Source of the DNA: a virus | Virus record (IMG/VR): IMGVR_UViG_3300032083_001940 | Coordinates: 1 to 41,030 of that record | Direction: 5' to 3' (one strand) | DNA length: 41,030 nucleotides | Shown: positions 1-7,182 of the stretch, in pieces | How positions within the stretch are numbered: position 1 is the first letter of the stretch | Layout: each line of letters begins with the position of its first letter | Position numbers and translations under genes: made by a program | The notes under the pieces: model-generated | Database searches by the model: none | Seen by the model: the letters and a program-made list of their open reading frames with translations, nothing else | What the model was told of the DNA's origin: nothing

Positions 1-144
1 AGGCTAGGTTGTCTAGCAGTGTAACAATACCGAGTGGCTGGTTAGAACCAGTACCGGTCATGATACGATCGTCTTGGTCGTTAAACGCGTTACGAGCAGC
101 TCTCTGTAGAAGTAGAGGCATTAGGTTTGCACCAGCCTTTCTTT
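1..144. repeat. Terminal direct repeat, left copy
   Basis: Bases 1-144 match 40887-41030 with one difference at base 62 (G versus T, synonymous in the capsid gene). Both copies lie inside the capsid reading frame. This is what an assembler leaves when a circular or circularly permuted genome is cut at an arbitrary point; unit length would be 40,886 bp. A genuine 144-bp virion terminal repeat inside a capsid gene is much less likely. Confidence 0.9.
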
Positions 145-1276
145 CTAGCTTATCAGTAACTTTGAACAAGATGCTGTAGTCCTGTGGGATTAGCTCGTTC
201 TTGTTGAAGATATCAGCGATATCCGTAACAGTCAGAGTGTCACCTTCGTGGAACTCAGCAATTGATGGCTCCCAGTCGAAGTCACGTAGTGATAGACTAC
301 GAGCATCGCCTAGTGGCACAACTCTTACTCGTCCACCAAGCTTGTTTAGACGATCTCTTTCTTTCTTGATCTCATCCATCATGCGCTCAGGAACAAGAAG
401 ACCACCATCCCTATCAACTAGAGTAGAGAGTTCCTTATATTCCATTGCAAACTTGTTAGGATCTTGTAATGCTTTGTAAAACATTTCGTAGTCGCCCTCG
501 TCTTTGAGGTCGATCTCATGCTCGTTCGTGTGCTTTTGGGCACCGGTAGTGTCGACGGCTGTCTTAGGCTGAGGCTGACTCATCCACTTGTCAAACTCGT
601 CTAGTCGCTTTAGTTGAGTCTCCATGGAATTTAGTTTTTCCATTAGCTCATCGTTCATGTTCTTTTCGTCCATTTGCTTAACCTCTTGGGCTGCTGGTTT
701 GGTTTCTTTTAGTTCAGGGGCCGACTTCTGTTCGATCTCCGTTGGCTCCTTGTTGTCCACTTGGTCACTCATAGGTGTCTCCTGTTTGACAAGGGTTACT
801 TGGGCTAACGGATTCGCAGCCCTGGTTACTAGTGATATTTCTATCAACTCTATCTCGTTTATCTCTAGAACTCTCCTACCGTCGTCCATCTCAATGACGT
901 CCGTCTCCCGTGGGATAAACCCTATAGAGACTTCATTGAGGTGCCCCTCTCTGGCTTTGATAGCAATGTCCTGTGCACTAGGTGCTTGTGATATATCAGC
1001 CCTAAAGTATAGGCCGAACTGGCGCTCCTCCAGGTGTGTGATGGTACCCATTAGCTCTTTGGCATCATTATGGTTGTGCGAAGCAAACAGCCCGATGGGA
1101 CGGTCTTTAATGGCTTCTATGGTTGCGGTAAACGCACCGGGACGAATGACGTCTCCGTGAGAATCCACATTGTTAAACGCGGCAGCAAACCCTTCAATTG
1201 TCTCAATGCCCTTCGCAGCATTCTTCACAATTAGGTTGTCCGGAAGCTCCGTCGCCTTTTGTTGCTTGTCTTTCAT
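1..1276 (-). CDS. Prohead protease fused in frame to HK97-type major capsid protein (N-terminal part; continues at right edge)
   Basis: The frame is open from ATG 1276 to base 1 and resumes at the right edge, giving 571 residues on the circular molecule. Residues 1-168 resemble the HK97-family prohead protease: GLFASHNHND carries likely catalytic His67 and NEVSIGF the likely Ser117. After KQETP the capsid half begins at Met169 (ATG 772..770). It has a charged, coiled-coil-like scaffold (delta) stretch, residues about 169-260, and then the HK97 capsid core, with the family-typical DRDGGLLVP and TGTGSNQPLGI. No stop separates the halves. GGAG at 782..779, six bases before ATG 772, would allow the capsid half also to start alone. 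The start overlaps the portal gene by 74 bases, and a TAA just upstream fixes ATG 1276 as the first start. Fusion is seen directly; function is by family resemblance. Confidence 0.9.
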   Translation of the reverse strand, partial: MKDKQQKATELPDNLIVKNAAKGIETIEGFAAAFNNVDSHGDVIRPGAFTATIEAIKDRPIGLFASHNHNDAKELMGTITHLEERQFGLYFRADISQAPSAQDIAIKAREGHLNEVSIGFIPRETDVIEMDDGRRVLEINEIELIEISLVTRAANPLAQVTLVKQETPMSDQVDNKEPTEIEQKSAPELKETKPAAQEVKQMDEKNMNDELMEKLNSMETQLKRLDEFDKWMSQPQPKTAVDTTGAQKHTNEHEIDLKDEGDYEMFYKALQDPNKFAMEYKELSTLVDRDGGLLVPERMMDEIKKERDRLNKLGGRVRVVPLGDARSLSLRDFDWEPSIAEFHEGDTLTVTDIADIFNKNELIPQDYSILFKVTDKLERKAGANLMPLLLQRAARNAFNDQDDRIMTGTGSNQPLGIVTLLDNLA

Positions 1277-3551
1277 CTTTATACTCTCTTACTTGATCTA
1301 ATTCTTTCTGACTAAAGGCGTGAGGAGTATCTTCAGATGCTCCCTGTACTGTGATAGGTAACACGGTACTGCGGCAGTTGGGGTGTGCTGGCGGGTACTC
1401 CACTCCACCACCGGTATAGTCTAGGTTGATTTTGCTCTCCGTTGGGTCCCCTACGTTCACGAACGCATCGGTTAAAGCGACGATCTTTCCGTCTAGCTCA
1501 TTGCAAATACCACTAGTGCTCTGGTCCAGTATGGCTGACCACTGCATGGCCTGCACTACACCACTTGCCTGGTAGCCCTCTATGGCCCCCTTGTGTACGA
1601 ACCGCGTAGTCTCTGTGCGGGCAATCATGGTAGCGCGTACGTCGTCCCATTGGTCGGACAGTGCTCTAATGTGGTTTTTAGTCTCTCTGATGGACAGTCC
1701 TTCTTCTCTGGCGAGATCGAACACTCCCTGTAGCTTCTTATGGGAGACGGTGGCTACCCTATCTGCGAACTTATATACGGATGACCGTATGGCTCGGGTA
1801 ACGGCGTCGGAGTCTATGGCTATATCCACACCCACACCCTTAGCACTAGAGATGATAGATCTTCCCATGACATCTCCGAGGATCCCTTGGGCATCTTCGG
1901 CCAAGGCTTCCTTCCAGGCGTCGCTTAGCTCTTGTAGTTGGCGGCGCATGGACGACTCATCGAAGGACTTAAGGGAGTGCTTCTCCTTGGATCCGAGTAG
2001 TTTCTCTGCGTCTTTAAGTTGCTTTTGCAAATGCTTGCTGGCCATCCGCATCGTGCGGGCTAGGTACTTATCTGCTAGACTGGCTCTTGCCAGCGCTAGG
2101 CTTAGTTGTCTAGCCAGTATATCGTTAATCCCCTTAGAACTCACAGAATCGGCTTCTACGGGCATTTCGTCTTTAGTGGTACTTATAGTCTCTGAAGGAT
2201 CGTTTTGCCCGTCAAGGGCCTTTAAAACGCGTTTATCGATAAGATCCAAGAGATCCTCTGCATCTATCTCTACTTCATCACTGGATTCGGACTTCTCTTC
2301 CTCTTCGGGCTCTTCTTCCTCTGGCTCCTCTTCATCGGACCCAAACAAACCACTCATATCGGGGGCAAAGTCTCTTTTGAACTGATCTCCCTCGGGCACT
2401 TCGTCGAAACCACCACACAGTCTGGCTTCATTGAGTGTGATGACACCTGCTTGGAAGTCATCCCTAGCCCTCAAGGACTTAGCGTCTTGCTCCTCTTGTA
2501 GGGCCTCTACCCCAGACAAGTCAAAGCGGATACTGGTCAAGCCGTTCTCGGTCAGGTCCATATCCGCGTTGAGTACATCTTCAATCATTCCCATCAGGGG
2601 GCGAATGCACTGTGACCAAAACTGCTTATTGGCCTCACGCATGTTATTGTATGTACTGTTGCTCTGTCCACTAACTGATTGGTACACAGGAGGTGGGATA
2701 CGCAGGGCGGCTAGGATCTTGGATTCAAACAGGTTTACCTGATTAGTGAAGTCTAGTTGGTTAAGATCGTATCCGATGCTCTCTACCGTCATGTTACCGT
2801 CTAGTACGGCGGTATCCCCGAAGTTCTGACCCCGGTAGCGGGCGTTCCACATACGAACTAGGTCTTGCTTCTCTTCTCTGGTGATTTGCTCTGGTATGGT
2901 GATGGCAATGCCTGGCTGACCACGGTTCTGCAGGAGGCGCATCATGTGGTTAGTGGCTTCGGTATCTGCGTCGATACGTCGGGCAAGAGCCTTAAGGGGG
3001 CTAAAGCCGTAGAACTTGTTTATGGGGTCAATGAATGGGATACGTATGACATCCTGGGCCGGTAGGCGGAACTCCTTGTTCTCTACACGGTAGATGTACC
3101 CAGTGATGAACTCTCTGGGATCAGCGTCCACAGAAATGAGATCGGGCCGCAGTAACCGTAATTCAGTCACTCGACCCTTCCTGTCGCGTACCTTTTCAAT
3201 GTAGCCGATATCCCCTAGGTACATGTGCAGGATCAGCTCTTTAATAAACTGCTTCTGCGTATCAATGGGGTTAATGTGCTGTAGTAACTGTTGAATGGCG
3301 GACTTCGGTAGTGGCTCATCACTCTCTGGGTCGTAGGCCTTTAGTGGGGCTTCACATACTGCACTGGAAATCAACATCAAGGCGCCATTAACCGTTTCAT
3401 TCTGCTTGAATGCCTCGTCAACCCACGTCTCAAAGTCGCTCGTGCCGCCTAGGTTAAAGCGTTCACGGGCCGTTCCAATGAAGGAGGCTCCGGCTGGATC
3501 CTTAGCTGGTGGGCCAAATACGGCCTTGTAGATGTTATTCCATATACTCAT
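1203..3551 (-). CDS. Portal protein fused to a C-terminal MuF-like head protein domain
   Basis: This 782-residue protein is much longer than a usual HK97-family portal (about 400-500). Residues 1 to about 390 match the portal pattern, with GYIEKVRDRKGRVTELRLL, IPFIDPINKFYGFSPL and the family-typical YNNMREANKQFW. An acidic Glu-rich linker follows at about 400-435, then a helical region. Residues about 580-735 look like the phage Mu gpF minor-head domain: ARTETTRFVHKGA, WSAILDQSTSGIC and PPAHPNCRS. The tail ends Cys-rich (CEECCEGH). The portal forms the dodecameric DNA gate at one capsid vertex; MuF proteins are minor head proteins, sometimes packaged. The gene starts 3 bases after the terminase stop and overlaps the protease by 74 bases. 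Fusion is seen; roles come from family knowledge. Confidence 0.88.
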   Translation of the reverse strand: MSIWNNIYKAVFGPPAKDPAGASFIGTARERFNLGGTSDFETWVDEAFKQNETVNGALMLISSAVCEAPLKAYDPESDEPLPKSAIQQLLQHINPIDTQKQFIKELILHMYLGDIGYIEKVRDRKGRVTELRLLRPDLISVDADPREFITGYIYRVENKEFRLPAQDVIRIPFIDPINKFYGFSPLKALARRIDADTEATNHMMRLLQNRGQPGIAITIPEQITREEKQDLVRMWNARYRGQNFGDTAVLDGNMTVESIGYDLNQLDFTNQVNLFESKILAALRIPPPVYQSVSGQSNSTYNNMREANKQFWSQCIRPLMGMIEDVLNADMDLTENGLTSIRFDLSGVEALQEEQDAKSLRARDDFQAGVITLNEARLCGGFDEVPEGDQFKRDFAPDMSGLFGSDEEEPEEEEPEEEEKSESSDEVEIDAEDLLDLIDKRVLKALDGQNDPSETISTTKDEMPVEADSVSSKGINDILARQLSLALARASLADKYLARTMRMASKHLQKQLKDAEKLLGSKEKHSLKSFDESSMRRQLQELSDAWKEALAEDAQGILGDVMGRSIISSAKGVGVDIAIDSDAVTRAIRSSVYKFADRVATVSHKKLQGVFDLAREEGLSIRETKNHIRALSDQWDDVRATMIARTETTRFVHKGAIEGYQASGVVQAMQWSAILDQSTSGICNELDGKIVALTDAFVNVGDPTESKINLDYTGGGVEYPPAHPNCRSTVLPITVQGASEDTPHAFSQKELDQVREYKDERQATKGDGASGQPNCEECCEGH

Positions 3552-3554
3552 TTG

Positions 3555-4934
3555 TTACCCAAATACTATCTCGTACTTACGACGAGGATTTAATTCATGT
3601 ACGGCCCACACCAACGCATCTAGTCGGTCCGGCGAGCGCCGCACTAACTCTGGACTGTACCCGGTCATTTGCTCTTCTAATATAGGTAGGTGTCCCAGGT
3701 GAAAGACCTTACCTTGTTCATACAGAGCGGCTATCGGCTCTGCGCGGCTGTACTTACCTTTGCTGGCCCGCACTGCCTTAAGTGGTAGAGTTCTATCTAC
3801 CGACCTTAATGCGTCTTTAACGAGGTCGCCACCTTGGTTGGATTCGTATACTACCATGTCACATTCGTACTTATGGTAGGTCTTCACTACGTGCTTTGCC
3901 CATTGAGCCGTTGAGGCTTTCTGTGTTTCATCTGCGATGACGTAGATAAGCCCGTCATGGGACTTTGCTGCCACCACGATCCCCGTCTCATCGCTATCGG
4001 GGTTATTGGATACTGCGGGATCAACCGCTACTATAGTTCGTATGATATCATCTGGCAGAGAGTCCACCACTTGGATCATCTCCCAGTTCCACAAAGCACC
4101 AGGTACATCCCAGCTGACTTCACCGTACAGCTCCTGTCGTCGCCTAGTCTCTGAGGCGAAGGCTGCTGCTAGGGATTCTATATACACCTCATCCAGATAG
4201 GGATTGTCGTAGGTGCTGCCCCGTACTATGGTTATCTTGTTGTTCTTCTCTAGGTCTATGAAGGTTCTGAGTAGTCGGCATGGGGTTGGTGTGCTGGCAA
4301 CTACTACGCCCACACGACCTCTAATTCGGGTAACGGTAAGGATCTGTTCCCACCATTCCATGATCTTGTTGTCTCTTCCTTGCTCATGCTCAAACCACGT
4401 TAAGATCTCATCGAGCAGTACGAGGTGGAACTCCTTTCCCCTGAGGGACTCAGCTCCTGAACCTGCGGTGTAGAAACGCACTAACGATCCGTTGGCCATC
4501 TCTATGCTACCACCGTCAGTGGTCCGCCTAACTACGTATTGGTCAGCCTGTATGGGGCCGCCATCGGTCTTCTCACGGTAACCCATCTCCTGTAGCGCGG
4601 ACGCCAGGCCTGCCTTACCACGTAACCAGATATCGTGTATATCACTAGTACGTTTGCATATGACGGCTATCTTCAGTCGATCTCTTGTGGTGAGGTACTC
4701 AACCGCGTTCCTCGACAGGCAGTGGGTCTTACCCCAGCCTCGCCCCGGTACGTAGACCTTGATGCCAAATGGCCCCCAGTCTTCCGGCTCACCCCACAGC
4801 TGATCCCACCTACACATGAAGCGCCAATGGTTTGCTATCTTAAGTTGATCGTCTGGCTCTAGCGAGCGGATGATCTCCTTGGCCTTCTTAGGGTTTGTGT
4901 GAAGGAGTTGTCGTAACTTCTTAATATGTAAGAT
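3555..4934 (-). CDS. terL: Terminase large subunit (ATPase-nuclease), probable non-AUG start
   Basis: This is the DNA-packaging motor. The first ATG (4817) gives 420 residues with Walker A GRGWGKTH, Walker B LVLLDEIL, and a C-terminal RNase H-like nuclease with VAVDPAVSNN, YESNQGGDLVKDAL and SPDRLDALVWAV. The same frame stays open for 43 codons upstream of that ATG, up to the terS stop (TAA 4949..4947). Those codons encode IRSLEPDDQLKIANHWRF, which resembles the usual terminase N-terminus before the Q motif. They contain no ATG, GTG, TTG or CTG. CGGAG at 4945..4941 sits six bases before ATC at 4934..4932, so I place the start there (459 residues). Alternatives are ATT 4925, ATC 4937 or the weakly supported ATG 4817. 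Function is certain; the start is inference. Confidence 0.88.
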   Translation of the reverse strand: MLHIKKLRQLLHTNPKKAKEIIRSLEPDDQLKIANHWRFMCRWDQLWGEPEDWGPFGIKVYVPGRGWGKTHCLSRNAVEYLTTRDRLKIAVICKRTSDIHDIWLRGKAGLASALQEMGYREKTDGGPIQADQYVVRRTTDGGSIEMANGSLVRFYTAGSGAESLRGKEFHLVLLDEILTWFEHEQGRDNKIMEWWEQILTVTRIRGRVGVVVASTPTPCRLLRTFIDLEKNNKITIVRGSTYDNPYLDEVYIESLAAAFASETRRRQELYGEVSWDVPGALWNWEMIQVVDSLPDDIIRTIVAVDPAVSNNPDSDETGIVVAAKSHDGLIYVIADETQKASTAQWAKHVVKTYHKYECDMVVYESNQGGDLVKDALRSVDRTLPLKAVRASKGKYSRAEPIAALYEQGKVFHLGHLPILEEQMTGYSPELVRRSPDRLDALVWAVHELNPRRKYEIVFG

Positions 4935-4946
4935 GATTGACTCCGG

Positions 4947-5348
4947 TTAGTCGCCTAGTAGTTCTTTCAGCCTCGCCTTAGCATCGTCACTAATTTCGTT
5001 AGTAATAGTACCACTGTGATTAACATCTAACTTATTAGCCTTTATTTTGTCTAAGAGGATCTTACCAGCAGAGATGGCGTAGCCAGTCATAGCGGGGTCG
5101 TTGCGGGAGGCCCTAACGATGTCCATAAAGACGGTTTCTATTTCTTCTGCCCTGCTCTCAGTGAGTAATTGTACGTATGTAGAGAGGCTGGGGCTGTTTC
5201 TTATCCAAGCACGTAGGGTATTGCAGTGGAGGCCCATGCGCTTAGCTGCATCATTGATGTTGCCGAAGCTCGCGTCTAGTGCGTCCATTATCTCTGAATC
5301 AGTGTATTCTGATCGGTTTGCCTTGTGTTTTTTATAAAATTTACTCAT
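4947..5348 (-). CDS. terS: Terminase small subunit
   Basis: This 133-residue protein sits just upstream of the large terminase, the usual position. It contains a helix-turn-helix-like segment (NINDAAKRMGLHCNTLRAWI, residues about 30-50) as in DNA-recognition domains of small terminases. An alpha-helical middle (ESRAEEIETVFMDIVRAS) would form the oligomeric ring, and the end is charged. Small terminases bind the pac or cos site and load the motor. It is in the same reading frame as the large subunit, separated only by TAA. No clear Shine-Dalgarno sequence precedes ATG 5348 (TTTTCAGTTATG). A promoter on the opposite strand lies 16-43 bases upstream of its start. Confidence 0.85.
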   Translation of the reverse strand: MSKFYKKHKANRSEYTDSEIMDALDASFGNINDAAKRMGLHCNTLRAWIRNSPSLSTYVQLLTESRAEEIETVFMDIVRASRNDPAMTGYAISAGKILLDKIKANKLDVNHSGTITNEISDDAKARLKELLGD

Positions 5349-5363
5349 AACTGAAAATAATGC

Positions 5364-5391
5364 TTGACATTAATGTTTAATGTGATATAAT
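5364..5391 (+). promoter_or_regulatory. Perfect consensus extended -10 sigma-70 promoter with internal operator-like inverted repeat
   Basis: TTGACA at 5364-5369 and TATAAT at 5386-5391 are 16 bases apart, with an extended -10 TG at 5383-5384. An inverted repeat, ACATTAA-TGT-TTAATGT (5367-5383), fills the spacer and could be a repressor operator. It points right, away from terS and antisense to the DUF115-like gene; no plus-strand gene follows. Elements are seen directly; activity and target are unknown. Confidence 0.75.
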
Positions 5392-5421
5392 GGGGTTAAG
5401 GGGACAGGGGACGGGTCAGGG
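5392..5421 (+). repeat. G-rich tract array (G-quadruplex motif) upstream of terS
   Basis: Five G-runs occur on the plus strand at 5392-5395, 5400-5403, 5407-5410, 5413-5415 and 5419-5421, with loops of 2-4 bases. This satisfies the usual G-quadruplex pattern. It begins immediately after the -10 box, so it would be at or just before the 5' end of the transcript. It lies in the noncoding gap beside the terminase genes, a common place for packaging sites. Confidence 0.55.
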
Positions 5422-5448
5422 CACAGCGACAGCAGCTCTAGCAACATC

Positions 5449-5464
5449 TAGCTAACTAGCTAAC
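5449..5464. repeat. Tandem 8-bp direct repeat TAGCTAAC
   Basis: Two perfect adjacent copies of TAGCTAAC (5449-5456 and 5457-5464) are followed by a partial TAAC. They also form a short inverted repeat, TAGCT-AACT-AGCTA. The repeat overlaps the last codons and stop of the DUF115-like gene. A terminase-binding (cos/pac) role is possible but is only inference from the location. Confidence 0.4.
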
Positions 5465-6913
5465 TAACTTCTCTACTAAGTGTGCTAACCTCCTTATATG
5501 GAAGCCAGCCATCTCCTCTATCAATTCTTTGTTATACCTGCCACCTCTCATAACCTGCCCCTCTTGTGTATAATGGTAGGGGTGTACCGCGTGCTGATAG
5601 GCTATGTTGTTTATATCCAGGTTGTGTAGATCTAGTTTATTGAAAGCCTCTGAATATTCTATTATCTTATTTAAGGCAGCTTCATAATAAGTACTATCAT
5701 CAGATCTACTATATGTTAGGGTGCGATTAACACCCTGACCGTGTATACGGGAAACAGTCCCCGAGGGAGGCTCGCTGAGCGCCCCCTCGACAGGTAGCGA
5801 AATTCCTATGCCGGGGACTAACTCTGGAGACTTCTGTCTCTCATTGGGCCAACGATATACTGGGATGTCCATCTTGGCAATCTGTATTTGAAGCCAATCT
5901 CTTTCCAGTATCCATGTTGTTCGTGTGCGTATTTTCTTTCCATTGACCCTTTCGTGGGTATTGTGTTCTTTATAACTAGCGTGCTTGAGGTCATCAGCGT
6001 ACTGCTTATTACCCTCAAAACAGAGGTCCAGGCCGATTAAGGTGGCACTGGCTGCGTTTACTTCTTTACAGAGTTCCAAGAACCCCGTTGAGACACCTAC
6101 ATGTCCATCGCGTATGTGGGTTAGGTCGTCTATCTTACTGAACATCTGCATGGATTGTATGCCACCGTTCAGAATTAGGTTGCCTCCGTGCTCTATCCAC
6201 TTATCAAATCCATCCGTATTAAGACCAGTATTGGTGAATAGTGGTAGGTCTTTGATGAATTCAGGGGTTAGATCCGCGAATACTGCCGTATATTGCGCGT
6301 CATATGGGTCAAATGAGTATGCTAAATCGGGCCTCATGCCCCACTTATTCAGCAGTCTCAGTCCGCTACCGGCTCCAATAACCACACAACCGGGGTCATC
6401 TATTAGGTCTTTTAGGAACTTCTTGTTCTTTCCGGCAGATGGTCCTCCACCTACGAACACTAAGTGTCTCCCATTTAGGAAGGTCTTTAGGTCTTCTACG
6501 GTGCCGACCTTCACGTCAGTGCGCTTTAGGATAGTTCCTAGGTTGTGGTAGATATTACTAAACGCCTGGTGTACTGGGTCGTAGTACATAGACCAGTTGT
6601 TCTCGAAGGATAGAGTGTCGTGTAGGAGTTTCGATCTGACACGGTCTACGGCTTCGGCTTCCTGCCTTCTAGGGTCGTCTTCTGGTAATTCATACACAGA
6701 TAGGTCCGGATGGGTGACCACCTGTAGCATGACATCCCCGTTGTACCCGATAAAGGACTTGGTGACTGGGCGCATATCATTGGGATCTAAGTTCCCTAGT
6801 ACGTGTGTTCCGCAGTCTGCGACCAGTGATCCTGGGTTGTTAGGGTCAGCCGTCAGTATAATGGCTGCTGGTCGTGTATGACAATTAATTCTACGCATTT
6901 TGCCCTGTATCAT
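5456..6913 (-). CDS. DUF115/MAF-like protein (putative glycosyltransferase of the 6-hydroxymethylpterin pyrophosphokinase MptE-like fold)
   Basis: A 485-residue protein. The central region has the DUF115 signature: LVFVGGGPSAGKNKKFL (about 150-166), then VIGAGSGLRLLNKWGMRPDL followed by SFDPYD, and later ATLIGLDLCFEGNKQYADDL (about 288-307), which corresponds to the GxDLAyxxxxxHA motif of MAF proteins. In bacteria MAF proteins transfer nonulosonic acids to flagellin; archaeal MptE is a pterin kinase. Which activity this one has cannot be told. The start overlaps the upstream gene by four bases (ATGA), suggesting translational coupling. It lies between the serine protease cluster and terS, apart from recognisable tail-fibre genes. 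A second start, ATG six codons in, is possible. The family call is fairly firm; the role is open. Confidence 0.68.
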   Translation of the reverse strand: MIQGKMRRINCHTRPAAIILTADPNNPGSLVADCGTHVLGNLDPNDMRPVTKSFIGYNGDVMLQVVTHPDLSVYELPEDDPRRQEAEAVDRVRSKLLHDTLSFENNWSMYYDPVHQAFSNIYHNLGTILKRTDVKVGTVEDLKTFLNGRHLVFVGGGPSAGKNKKFLKDLIDDPGCVVIGAGSGLRLLNKWGMRPDLAYSFDPYDAQYTAVFADLTPEFIKDLPLFTNTGLNTDGFDKWIEHGGNLILNGGIQSMQMFSKIDDLTHIRDGHVGVSTGFLELCKEVNAASATLIGLDLCFEGNKQYADDLKHASYKEHNTHERVNGKKIRTRTTWILERDWLQIQIAKMDIPVYRWPNERQKSPELVPGIGISLPVEGALSEPPSGTVSRIHGQGVNRTLTYSRSDDSTYYEAALNKIIEYSEAFNKLDLHNLDINNIAYQHAVHPYHYTQEGQVMRGGRYNKELIEEMAGFHIRRLAHLVEKLVS

Positions 6914-7161
6914 GTGTATCTCATTTTGCTCGGCTTCTCGAACCGAATGTTTGCCTCATCTCCGTCTACCTCGAATGAACCCATTGTTAGTCCGATGAAC
7001 AAGTCATCGCCAACGAGTACTGACCAGATGTCCTTCGCTAGCCACCGGCTCTTGAAGTCTACCTTTGCCTCAGTCAGTATGAGTTCCATCTCTGAATCTA
7101 TCAGTCCACCTATCTCTAGTAGGTAACTGTATCCGTCTGTTGTTGATATCCACGCTTCCAT
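6910..7161 (-). CDS. Hypothetical protein, 83 residues
   Basis: Small protein with alternating hydrophobic and polar residues suggesting beta strands (YSYLLEIGGL, IWSVLVGDDLFIGLTMG). There is no signal peptide and no recognised motif. A strong Shine-Dalgarno (AAGGGGG) lies just upstream of ATG 7161. Its stop overlaps the start of the DUF115-like gene by four bases, so the two are probably co-translated and may act together. I do not recognise the family. Confidence 0.65.
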   Translation of the reverse strand: MEAWISTTDGYSYLLEIGGLIDSEMELILTEAKVDFKSRWLAKDIWSVLVGDDLFIGLTMGSFEVDGDEANIRFEKPSKMRYT

Positions 7162-7182
7162 GTAAATCCCCCTTGCTCTTGA

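Noticed and set aside
624-2385. Plus-strand open frames opposite the protease-capsid and portal genes
   Set aside because: Ser-rich antisense shadows of confidently assigned head genes, without ribosome sites or domains.
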